The translations under genes and the position numbers were made by a program. The notes under the pieces were generated by a model that did not search any database, had not been told where the DNA came from, and worked only from the letters and a program-made list of their open reading frames with translations. A stretch of 64,000 nucleotides of DNA from Fibrobacter succinogenes (GTDB lineage Bacteria > Fibrobacterota > Fibrobacteria > Fibrobacterales > Fibrobacteraceae): assembly GCA_902756345.1 (NCBI GenBank), contig CACVQR010000010.1:62001-126000 (forward strand), read 5' to 3'. Positions 8,222-15,008 of this stretch are shown here, piece after piece (positions within the stretch are counted from its first letter, which is position 1; each line of letters begins with the position of its first letter).

Positions 8222-9058
8222 ATGAAGAATTTCAGGTTCGTTCTGTACAAAGCGACGTTCCACATTCTGCTCCGCCTTCCAAACGCATTCTACGCTGTAC
8301 TATTCACGCTCGCTTTTCCGATTTACAAGGCGTTGCATACCAAGCGCGCTTACGGCCGCACGGTAATGCACCTCGAAAACGCGAAGGCCTATTTGAAAAC
8401 AAACGTAAGCGCTCGCGACATGTTCAGAGGCATTTTCTGGAATGCACTCGATTCTTACCGCGGACTCGCCCGCTTTAAAAGTGTCGAAAATCGAATCGTT
8501 TACGAAAACGAAGAAATCATCCGCGAAGCCGTGAAACTTGGGCCTGTTGCCGGCATCAGCATTCACCAGGGTGCATTCGAACTTTTGCACCGCGCCCTTT
8601 GCCGTTATAGCGAACACGTGCACCTGATTACCGATTCTGTCGGCAACGACGCATTCCGCGAGGTACTCAAAGAACTCCGCAGCGACCCGCACCTGACCGA
8701 ATACCATCCCGAAGAAACCGGCAAGCTGATCCGCGACCTGTTCAAGACCAAGGGAATTCTCGCCATGGTTTTTGACCAAGGAAAGAATACCAAAGGCAAC
8801 GAAGTCCAGCTTTTCGGGAAAGCGAGCACGCTCTACTTACGTCTCCCGCAAAAAGTGAACCAGATGGGAGCATCCGTCGTCACGTTCCGCACGTGGACCA
8901 ACACAAAGCATCAAATCGTCATCCGTTTTGAAAGCGTCTATCCGCCAAAAACCGAGCCCGAAAAGTTCGTCAAAGACATTGCAAAGGAAACGGAGACGTG
9001 GATATCAGAACACCCCGAACAGTGGAGCTGGAACTACCACGGAAACTTTAGGGTCTAG
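8222..9058 (+). CDS. Lipid A biosynthesis acyltransferase (LpxL/HtrB family)
   Basis: This 278-residue membrane-anchored acyltransferase has an N-terminal hydrophobic helix (about 10-36) and the catalytic HX4E motif, His115 to Glu120 in SIHQGAFE. The block LAMVFDQGKNTKGNEVQLFG and a C-terminal WSWNYH are typical of late acyltransferases, which move lauroyl or myristoyl groups from acyl-ACP onto Kdo-lipid A or its precursor at the inner membrane. The protein is slightly shorter than E. coli LpxL. Its AGGAAGGA ribosome site comes from heptamer array E. The stop codon shares a CTAG with the convergent lipoprotein gene, so the two genes overlap tail to tail by 4 bp. Confidence 0.87.
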   Translation: MKNFRFVLYKATFHILLRLPNAFYAVLFTLAFPIYKALHTKRAYGRTVMHLENAKAYLKTNVSARDMFRGIFWNALDSYRGLARFKSVENRIVYENEEIIREAVKLGPVAGISIHQGAFELLHRALCRYSEHVHLITDSVGNDAFREVLKELRSDPHLTEYHPEETGKLIRDLFKTKGILAMVFDQGKNTKGNEVQLFGKASTLYLRLPQKVNQMGASVVTFRTWTNTKHQIVIRFESVYPPKTEPEKFVKDIAKETETWISEHPEQWSWNYHGNFRV

Positions 9059-9888
9059 CCCCCCAACAGCGAATCCTTGATACGCTGGAAGGTCGATTCC
9101 TGTTCTCCACTACGCACCACAACCACGATTTTGGACGTGGCATAGTGATCCGTAAAGTTAATGATATGGCTGCGTTCTTCGGTCACCGACAAGGCGGCAA
9201 GTCCGAGGTCAGCAGCCCCGGCACGAACAGAATCTATAATATCATCAAAATCCATATCGATGATTTCGAGATTGCGCCCCAGGTAATTGGCCACATAGCG
9301 GGCGATTTCAATATCGATACCCACGATTCCGCGTTTTTTGCAACGGAATTCAAACGGCGGGAATTCGGCATTGGTCGCTACCCTGAGAACAGGGCCGACA
9401 GCGGAATCTTGAGAGACATGGTATTTGGTCTGCCCCCCGATATAGCTGTCGAAAATGGAATCGTAAACGCCCATGGCCCGCATCTGGATCAAGGCGATAT
9501 TCACGGAATCCAACAGGCCCATATTTTCTTTTGCAACAATGCCTGCATACGATTCTTCTTTGAAGGTTTCGTTCAAAATTCGCAGCGAGGGATTTTTGCG
9601 TACAAACACCTTGGCGGGAGCATCGTCTGTGAGCACGGCGTCGATTTTGCCTTCGAGCAGGGCATTTACTGCCTGAGCCAATGTTTCAAACTTTTCTGCC
9701 TGGAGTCGGGTCGAATCTGTACCATAATCGGCAGCATATATTTCGCCGGTCGTGCCGACAAGAACTCCTACTTTTTTGTTCGCCAAGTCGTCAATAGAAA
9801 ACACCCTGTTTTCGGGAATTTCAGTTTTACTGCAACCCACAAGCAACAAAAACAGGAGAAAAGTAGCTATTTTCCAGAAGCGGCTCAT
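9055..9888 (-). CDS. Substrate-binding lipoprotein, family 3 (amino-acid type)
   Basis: A 277-residue exported lipoprotein: signal peptide with hydrophobic core FLLFLLLVG and lipobox LVGC (Cys19), then a solute-binding protein family 3 fold. Two lobes are visible: LANKKVGVLVGTTGEIYA with IDAVLTDDAP in the first half, and LRVATNAEFPPFEFRCKKRGIVGIDIEIARYVA in the second. AADLGLAALSVTEERSHIINFTDHY is the characteristic hinge and ligand segment. The order of the halves looks unusual: the canonical N-terminal strand (LRVATNAEFPPF) appears about residue 150, so a second, degenerate half precedes it. It may be a tandem or circularly arranged binding protein. No permease or ATPase gene is adjacent, so it could be an orphan sensor or serve a transporter elsewhere. 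Confidence 0.8.
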   Translation of the reverse strand: MSRFWKIATFLLFLLLVGCSKTEIPENRVFSIDDLANKKVGVLVGTTGEIYAADYGTDSTRLQAEKFETLAQAVNALLEGKIDAVLTDDAPAKVFVRKNPSLRILNETFKEESYAGIVAKENMGLLDSVNIALIQMRAMGVYDSIFDSYIGGQTKYHVSQDSAVGPVLRVATNAEFPPFEFRCKKRGIVGIDIEIARYVANYLGRNLEIIDMDFDDIIDSVRAGAADLGLAALSVTEERSHIINFTDHYATSKIVVVVRSGEQESTFQRIKDSLLGG

Positions 9889-10044
9889 TTTTTACAAAAA
9901 TCTCAACTTTTTATTACAATATAAGAAAATAGAGTCCAAATTCAATGGAAAAAATTGTAATAGTTGACTATTAGAAGGCAAAAACGGATTCAAAAACAGC
10001 ATTTTCGGCAAAAAAATCTATTTTTACCGCAAAAAGAGAGAATC

Positions 10045-10515
10045 ATGGCGCTAAACGAAGAAGAAGAATTCCAGCTGCAGTGGATCAACAACCACCACAT
10101 GGAAGACAAGGACGAGCAGGCGCGGAAAGAAGCCGAAGCGGAAGCCGCCGCACGCCCCGCGCGCGCCCCGCGCGGGCGTAAGATGCGCCGTAACCCGGCC
10201 GCCTGGGAACTCCCCGTGCCCGAAGATGAAATCGACCTCCACGGCATGACATCCGACGAGGCGGCAGAAGCCGTGGAACGGCGCATCGATGACCTGATGA
10301 TTGCAGGCCTCAAGATTCTCAGGGTCATCCACGGCGGCGGAAACCCCAGCTACGGCAACGTGAAGCGAATCATCGACCGCAAGGTGCGCTCCGAATGGAG
10401 CAACCGCATCCAGCTGTACAAAGTCGAGCCCGACAACGCCGGTTCGAGCATCATGATCCTCGGAAAACCGCGCCCCGCCCAGGCAAAAGCCCCTAGAAAG
10501 CCCGCCAAGAAATAA
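10045..10515 (+). CDS. Smr-domain protein
   Basis: The ATG at 10045 is preceded by AGAGAG at the right distance. An upstream in-frame start lacks a ribosome site. The 156-residue protein has a basic and alanine-rich N-terminal half (PARAPRGRKMRR, likely nucleic-acid binding) and a C-terminal small MutS-related domain. Smr motif 1 is EIDLHGMTSDEA (about 66-77) and motif 2 is VIHGGG, where the family usually has HGKG. Smr domains are nicking endonucleases or ribosome-associated nucleases. The DLHG histidine is kept, so activity is plausible. The gene stands alone just upstream of tRNA-Pro. Confidence 0.85.
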   Translation: MALNEEEEFQLQWINNHHMEDKDEQARKEAEAEAAARPARAPRGRKMRRNPAAWELPVPEDEIDLHGMTSDEAAEAVERRIDDLMIAGLKILRVIHGGGNPSYGNVKRIIDRKVRSEWSNRIQLYKVEPDNAGSSIMILGKPRPAQAKAPRKPAKK

Positions 10516-10593
10516 AAATTCGACTTTTTTCATTTTTTTGCGCCTTTCCCCTTTAAATTCTTCAAGTTTTTTTCTATTATTGGACCACCGAAC

Positions 10594-10667
10594 CGGAATA
10601 TAGCTCAGCCTGGTAGAGCGCTTGCTTCGGGAGCAAGAGGTCGTGAGTTCGAATCTCGCTATTCCGA
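10594..10667 (+). tRNA. tRNA-Pro (anticodon CGG)
   Basis: A full cloverleaf can be drawn: acceptor CGGAATA with TATTCCG, D stem GCTC/GAGC, anticodon stem CTTGC/GCAAG with loop TTCGGGA (anticodon CGG), T stem GTGAG/CTCGC with the standard TTCGAAT loop, and discriminator A. The CCA end is not encoded. A long hairpin terminator follows immediately. Pieces of the 3' half are repeated downstream up to 10930 (see repeat entry), the pattern left by integration events at tRNA genes. Confidence 0.95.
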
Positions 10668-10709
10668 TAAGACAAAAAGACACCTTCTAGGGTGTCTTTT
10701 TTGTCTTAT
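10667..10709 (+). terminator. tRNA-Pro transcription terminator
   Basis: A long near-perfect hairpin with an AAAAAGACACC arm, loop TTCTA and a GGTGTCTTTTTT arm, extended outward by ATAAGAC/GTCTTAT. The T-tract lies on the plus strand directly after the tRNA. Confidence 0.85.
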
Positions 10710-10742
10710 ATGGATTTGGCGGGATTGAGAACGAGCGACGAA

Positions 10743-10930
10743 GTCGTGAGTTCGACTAAATTGCCTCATGAACGAAGTGAATTATAGGCAATTTAGAGAT
10801 TTTGGCGAAGCCAAAACCCGGAGGGCAAAATGCGAAATGAAATGAGCATTTTGTCTAATCTCGCGTTCACTGATGAATGCTTAGACAAAAATGAAACGAA
10901 GTGAAGGCTTTGTCTAATCTCGCTATTCCG
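10743..10930. repeat. Interrupted copy of the tRNA-Pro 3' half with four hairpins
   Basis: GTCGTGAGTTCGA at 10743-10755 is identical to tRNA positions 10640-10652. AATCTCGC at 10857-10864 and AATCTCGCTATTCCG at 10916-10930 are identical to tRNA positions from 10652 to 10666. Between these fragments lie four perfect inverted repeats: CTAAATTGCCT (10756-10766) with 10786-10796; TTTTGGC-GAA-GCCAAAA (10800-10816); CAAAATGC (10826-10833) with 10846-10853; and TTAGACAAA (10881-10889) with 10909-10917. The two 19-nt loops share a TGAA(A)CGAAGTGAA core. Removing the hairpins restores a contiguous copy of the 3' half of the tRNA. This resembles an att-site duplication later invaded by small palindromic elements. 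No integrase gene is present. Confidence 0.75.
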
Positions 10931-11249
10931 CTTCCGACTTCGCCGAAAGTGTCTTCAGCAATTCCTTCTTGGTTGCACCTAACGCAAAGAACATCTTGAT
11001 CATCAGTTCAAGGGAAACGCTGGAGTCCGCATGTTCCACTTTGGCGTAACGAGACTGGCTCGTTTTCGCGATAATTGCGGCAGAGACTTGAGTTTCACCA
11101 AGAGACTTCCGCTTGGCAACCAACGCCTTAGCCAAAGCGACCTTCATTTCAACAATCGCCATTTCAGCGGGACTCAACCCCAAAAACTCGTCGACATCCC
11201 CGACTTTCCACCCCTTTTTCTGCAATCTTTCTTTTTTCAACTTATCCAT
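10923..11249 (-). CDS. HTH (XRE-type) antitoxin of a HigBA-like module
   Basis: A 108-residue protein with a helix-turn-helix of the Cro/C1 class at about 45-95 (LGETQVSAAIIAKTSQSRYAKVE region), in the position and size of HigA-type antitoxins that bind their partner and repress their own operon. It starts 3 bp after the toxin stop, with a GGAGG inside the end of the toxin gene, so the pair is translationally coupled in toxin-first order as in higBA. Its own last codons and stop (TAG) lie in the duplicated tRNA-Pro fragment at 10916-10930, so the reading frame ends inside the putative att site. Confidence 0.8.
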   Translation of the reverse strand: MDKLKKERLQKKGWKVGDVDEFLGLSPAEMAIVEMKVALAKALVAKRKSLGETQVSAAIIAKTSQSRYAKVEHADSSVSLELMIKMFFALGATKKELLKTLSAKSEAE

Positions 11250-11252
11250 AAA

Positions 11253-11588
11253 CTAATCCTCCGCATCATAAGTTTTCAATCGTTGACGACACAACTCAAG
11301 AATTTCATCAGGCGTTTTGCTCGTTTTCTTTTCCGTCCATAAAATCACAACTATTGCATCCGTATCAATCCGATAAAATAATCTCCATATTTTATTTTCA
11401 TCTCGAATGCGAAGCTCATGACAATGTGCTCCAATCGACGGCATCGGGCGACTCTGTGGAAGCGACAGATTCATTCCCGATTGCAGTAATCGTAACAGAT
11501 ATCCGGTTTCTATCCTCGCTTTTTGAGATAAAGGTGGTGTCTGCGGCTGTTCATGCAGCCAAACCAATGGTTTATGACTCGGACTCAT
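11253..11588 (-). CDS. Gp49/HigB-RelE-like toxin
   Basis: A 111-residue basic protein of the phage-derived Gp49-like branch of the RelE/HigB superfamily. The conserved core is visible: GAHCHELRIRDENKIWRLFYRI followed by a hydrophobic strand VVILWTEKKTSKTP. In this family the ELR..... WRLFY segment carries the RNase active face that cuts mRNA on the ribosome. It is the upstream gene of a two-gene module with the HTH antitoxin. No Shine-Dalgarno precedes the ATG, but an AT-rich TATATATT lies 10-18 bp upstream on the minus strand. Toxicity is inferred from family only. Confidence 0.82.
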   Translation of the reverse strand: MSPSHKPLVWLHEQPQTPPLSQKARIETGYLLRLLQSGMNLSLPQSRPMPSIGAHCHELRIRDENKIWRLFYRIDTDAIVVILWTEKKTSKTPDEILELCRQRLKTYDAED

Positions 11589-11835
11589 AAAATATATATC
11601 AGATTTGACATAACATCAAGGGTTAAGGTGAATTTTTACACCCCCTATTACTATACACGCTGTTTTGGGACGTTTGAATACCGATTTCACGAAAAATTTA
11701 TTTCTTTTTACAAAAAGAAAAAAATCGCACCGAAATCCATATAATCGGTCGCGAATTGCAGAAAGTATAAATTTGATTATTTATATTTGCCCCAAAATGA
11801 AAGTTTGGTGGGATTTTTATAACCGGAGGTCTTCT

Positions 11836-13035
11836 GTGAAGATTTTTAACGCATTGCGCAAGCGCATAACAGCATCAGCTCAGCCATGTCAGTCTGCAAG
11901 CAGCCTGCCGCGGCATTCGCTTCGCATGTTATTTGCTCTGTCCATTCTTCTAGCTCTGCTCGCAGCATGTGGCGATGAATCCTCTTCTTCCGTTTCGCCG
12001 GAACCTCGCCAGTGCGAGGAACAGAGCGATGACTGCGATGACGTAAGTTCTAGCAGTGAAAAAATTTCCAAAAATTCTTCGAGCTCGCAAAAGAGCGCCG
12101 ATAAGGGCAAGTCTTCTTCTAGCGAGAAGAGCACGAAGGAATCTAGCTCTTCGGCAGCAACCAAGAATTCTTCTAGCTCCGTCAGTGGCGATAAGAGTAG
12201 TTCTTCCGTCAAAAAAGAAGATTCCAGCAGTAGCGTGGAGATTGCTTCTTCCTCTAGTGTAACGCCGAAGTCGAGCAGTACGGTAACTTCGTCTGCGACG
12301 GTTGCGTCTAGCAGCAGCGTTACCTCTTCTGAAACTGTAGAATCGAGTAGCAGTTCGTTCGACAAGGAGTTTAATGGATCGCTTTGGCGTGCTGGCGCGT
12401 ATAAAGCATTTGTCGATACCCGCGATAATCACGAATATTATTATATACAAATTAACGGCAAGGATACGGCAGGCAAGGCTGCTACCATCAAGGTGATGGC
12501 AGAAAACTTGAATGTCGGAGAGTTTATAAGAGGCCGTAAAAACCAAGAAGATGACAATAAAATTGAACGCTATTGCTATGATAATGATACTACCAACTGT
12601 AACAAGTACGGAGGCCTATACCAGTGGGCTGAGATGATGCAGTTGCCGAACCGCTGCAATACGGAAAGCTGCGCCGATTTAATCAAGCCGAATCACCAGG
12701 GAATATGCCCCAGTGGCTGGCGCTTGTTGACCTATAATGACTACTACATTGTGGTGCATGCAGATAATAATGAAGATGGCGTAAAGGGGACCCGTGCTGG
12801 TTGCTTTGGCGGCAGCGATGATACTGGCTATAGCCTTGTTAGCACGGGGTATCTTTGGGATCATTCGTTTACGAACGTAGAAAATGGTACATATTGGCAT
12901 TATCCTGTAGAAAGCGAACAATATAATGGAATTGCTTCTAAGGTAAGTTCGCAATGGAGAACTGCAACTGGAAATTCTTATGATGATTCGTATAAGACTC
13001 AGGGCTTTTCCGTCCGTTGTGTAATGGTTGAATAA
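11836..13035 (+). CDS. FISUMP-domain lipoprotein with serine-rich linker
   Basis: I start at GTG 11836 because GGAGG (11825-11829) sits 6 nt upstream. The longer in-frame ATG starts have no ribosome site. The 399-residue product has a positively charged, atypically long leader, hydrophobic core LFALSILLALLAAC with the lipobox Cys, a linker of about 120 residues dominated by runs of serine, and a C-terminal Fibrobacter succinogenes major paralogous domain. Domain marks are KVMAENLN, a CYDND...C..YGGLYQWAEMM block, GICPSGWRLLTYNDY and a closing GFSVRCV. The domain is cysteine-containing and extracellular with unknown function. It lies in the accessory stretch after tRNA-Pro. Confidence 0.85.
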   Translation: MKIFNALRKRITASAQPCQSASSLPRHSLRMLFALSILLALLAACGDESSSSVSPEPRQCEEQSDDCDDVSSSSEKISKNSSSSQKSADKGKSSSSEKSTKESSSSAATKNSSSSVSGDKSSSSVKKEDSSSSVEIASSSSVTPKSSSTVTSSATVASSSSVTSSETVESSSSSFDKEFNGSLWRAGAYKAFVDTRDNHEYYYIQINGKDTAGKAATIKVMAENLNVGEFIRGRKNQEDDNKIERYCYDNDTTNCNKYGGLYQWAEMMQLPNRCNTESCADLIKPNHQGICPSGWRLLTYNDYYIVVHADNNEDGVKGTRAGCFGGSDDTGYSLVSTGYLWDHSFTNVENGTYWHYPVESEQYNGIASKVSSQWRTATGNSYDDSYKTQGFSVRCVMVE

Positions 13036-13102
13036 CCGTTAATTAAACAAACAATTTTAACAAATAAACAGGGCTGTACTTACCAGCCCATTGAGGGTTA
13101 TT

Positions 13103-13198
13103 ATGTCTAAGAAGAACATTAAGAATAATAAGAAAAATTCCACCCGTAAAAATTACAAAATCGAAGCGTTAGAGCCGCGCTTGATGATGGATGCCTAA
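13103..13198 (+). CDS. 31-residue ORF with LEPR-type N-terminal motif (probable remnant)
   Basis: A GAGG lies 8 nt before ATG 13103. The product is 31 residues: a strongly basic, Asn/Lys-rich start followed by YKIEALEPRLMMDA and a stop. The LEPR-xLL-type motif is known from the extreme N-termini of very large surface or adhesin-like proteins, where it directs export and is followed by thousands of residues. Here the frame stops right after the motif, and the following 580 bp hold no continuation in any frame. It is therefore either the stranded 5' end of a lost giant gene or a free-standing short peptide. It follows the FISUMP gene by 67 bp, with a GGGCTG/CAGCCC hairpin between. Confidence 0.6.
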   Translation: MSKKNIKNNKKNSTRKNYKIEALEPRLMMDA

Positions 13199-13784
13199 AG
13201 AAAGCGACGGCGAATGCCTGGCCGCTAAGCGGACAGTAAAGGCCGAAGGCCGTAATTTCTGTGAGTAATAAATGCTTGGTATTAACCAAGCATGTTTGCG
13301 AGAGTGGGGCGTAAGACGAACGGTCTTTGGGCTCGTGCGGAGCAGGCTGAGCCGGAGCGCTGCTTGCTAAGCGTTTTCTCGGATGGAAAGGTGACCCCGG
13401 AACAAGTCCGGGGTGACATCCGGGGGTGTTAGGGGGTGGAACCACCTAGGCGAGGGGGGCAGAAAGACGTTTTGGACGCGAGTAGAAAAGGAGATCCCAC
13501 CTTGGTGGCCATGCGCACTAAGCAACAAGTTGCTAAGTGCTGTCCGCCCGGGTCAAGGACAATCAGCAGGACACGCGGACAAAGCGGCTGCAAGCAGGGG
13601 GATGCCTCCCCCTCCTAAAAATAATCGCAATTTTGCAATCAATTGATTGCACGCATTAGACGTTTCTTGTTTTATCTTTGAGCAAGAATTAAGGAAATTG
13701 CGAAAAATGACAAGACCGCCCACTTTACAACATTTACACCACAGACACTTTACAAACGCAACTAATTGTTGTATATTTAGAGGT
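13199..13784. other. Gene-free accessory stretch with inverted repeats
   Basis: No credible coding sequence was found in these 586 bp. It contains a perfect 9-bp hairpin ATGCTTGGT-ATTA-ACCAAGCAT (13272-13293), a GTGACCCCGGA/TCCGGGGTGAC palindrome (13391-13416) of a type that gives the false peptide HPGLVPGS, and a near-perfect GCACTAAGCAAC/GTTGCTAAGTGC repeat (about 13516-13541). It has a GC-rich first part and an AT-rich last 160 bp that should hold the promoter of the relB-yafQ pair. It looks like decayed or inserted sequence. Confidence 0.6.
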
Positions 13785-14060
13785 ATGAGTACCGTGGTAA
13801 CAAACATTCGAATCGACAAAGAGCTCAAGGCTCAGGCAACCGAACTATTCAACGACTTGGGCTTGACGCTCTCCCAAGCGTTTACGGTTTTCCTGAAGCA
13901 AGCCATTCTGCACCACGGCCTGCCTTTTGCCGTTACAAGACCTCCGTCCAAAGAACTCCTCGAAGCCATCAAGGAAGGCGAAGAACTCGCCCACGATCCT
14001 AATGCAAAAACTTATGCTTCGTTCGATGAACTGCTTGAGGAACTGGACATAAAAAAATGA
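13785..14060 (+). CDS. RelB/DinJ-family antitoxin
   Basis: Start chosen at ATG 13785, preceded by AGAGG. The in-frame extension to 13647 has no ribosome site. The 91-residue protein begins with a ribbon-helix-helix DNA-binding segment (NIRIDKELKAQATELFNDLG, then LTLSQAFTVFLKQAI), the classic RelB/DinJ pattern, and ends in an acidic toxin-binding tail (SFDELLEELDIKK). It neutralises the YafQ-type toxin encoded next and should autoregulate the operon. The stop overlaps the toxin start in an ATGA. Confidence 0.9.
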   Translation: MSTVVTNIRIDKELKAQATELFNDLGLTLSQAFTVFLKQAILHHGLPFAVTRPPSKELLEAIKEGEELAHDPNAKTYASFDELLEELDIKK

Positions 14061-14359
14061 GTTCTAAAGACGGATTCAAGTATAATTTACGGATTACAAG
14101 CCGCTTCAAGAAGCACCTTAAACAAATTGCCAAAAGAAACATAGACAACGTCACAAAGATTAGCAATGTTGTCAATTCTCTGCAAAAAGGGGAAACTCTT
14201 GAAGCTCGATTTAAAGACCATGCTTTAGTCGGAAAATGGAACGGCCATAGGGAATGCCACATTCTTCCCGATCTTTTGCTAATCTACAAGATCGAAGAAA
14301 ACATTCTTATTCTAGAACTTGTAGACACCGGCTCTCACGCCGATTTATTCGGGAAATAA
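14057..14359 (+). CDS. YafQ-family mRNA interferase toxin
   Basis: A 100-residue basic RelE-superfamily protein. It matches the YafQ pattern: LRITSRFKKHLKQIAKR at the start, LEARFKDHALVGKWNGHRECHI in the middle and PDLLLIYKI...ELVDTGSHADLF at the end. The catalytic histidines and aspartate known for YafQ (in DHALVG, ECHI, PD and GSHADL) are all present, so the toxin looks intact. It cleaves mRNA in the ribosomal A site. It overlaps the antitoxin gene by 4 nt, and its stop directly abuts the stop of the convergent FISUMP gene (14359/14360). Confidence 0.92.
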   Translation: MSSKDGFKYNLRITSRFKKHLKQIAKRNIDNVTKISNVVNSLQKGETLEARFKDHALVGKWNGHRECHILPDLLLIYKIEENILILELVDTGSHADLFGK

Positions 14360-14959
14360 TTACCTCACGCACCTGACCGAGAATCCGAAGTTCTTGGGTT
14401 TGGACATGTAGCCGAACGCCATGGACTTGCTGGTGAGGTACCACACGCGGGCAGAGCCGGGAGCAACGCCTTCGGAGGAATCGTCAGCGCTCCAGAAGAA
14501 GGCGAACTTGGCAGTGTTGCCGTAGGTTTCGTCGTCAAAACGGTTGCCGGCGGGCATCGCCGAGAATTTGAGAGTATCGTTGCCGTTGGTGTCGCCCGAC
14601 CAGCCGTAATCTGCTTTGATCAAGTAGCCCGCGTTAAAGTCGGCGCCAGCCGCAGTCCAAAGGCTTTCGAAGTCGGCGTGCGTGGGCAAGCGGAATCCGG
14701 CGGGGCATGCCTTTTTGGCCGCGTCCCAGGTGTAGAGCCTGCCGTAAACCATGCACTGGTCGTCATCATCTTTGTAGCAGAAACTGCCTTCGGTTTTGTA
14801 ATTCAGGTTGTCGCCCAGCCATTCGAGGCCGGCAATTTTCACCGTGCGGTACGTCTGCTTGTCGCGCGGGTCCTTGAACTCGTTTTTCTTTTTGGACTTG
14901 GGCGCCGCCGAGGCCGAAGCAACCAACAAACTCATGAACAGAATCAGCCAAAACTTCAT
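14360..14959 (-). CDS. Secreted FISUMP-domain protein
   Basis: A 199-residue protein with a clear signal peptide (FWLILFMSLLVASASA, cleavage near Ala19) and almost nothing but a FISUMP domain: TYRTVKIAGLEWLGDNLNY, CYKDDDDQCMVYGRLYTWDAA, CPAGFRLPTHADFESLW, a central SAMPAGNRFDD and a terminal FGFSVRCVR. Unlike the FISUMP lipoprotein at 11836 it has no Ser-rich linker and no lipobox, so it should be free in the periplasm or outside. Function unknown. These domains are numerous in Fibrobacter genomes. Confidence 0.85.
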   Translation of the reverse strand: MKFWLILFMSLLVASASAAPKSKKKNEFKDPRDKQTYRTVKIAGLEWLGDNLNYKTEGSFCYKDDDDQCMVYGRLYTWDAAKKACPAGFRLPTHADFESLWTAAGADFNAGYLIKADYGWSGDTNGNDTLKFSAMPAGNRFDDETYGNTAKFAFFWSADDSSEGVAPGSARVWYLTSKSMAFGYMSKPKNFGFSVRCVR

Positions 14960-15008
14960 GGCCCAAAAATAACTAATTTTCTATTTTCTGAAAAAAAAAC
15001 GGAGTCTT

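Noticed and set aside
11980-12360. Repetitive serine-codon tract considered as a CRISPR or minisatellite
   Set aside because: It is coding sequence for a Ser-rich linker; repeats are short and in frame, without spacers.
13119-13445. Minus-strand open frame containing HPGLVPGS
   Set aside because: The peptide is the usual artefact from the GTGACCCCGG palindrome; no ribosome site or conserved domain.
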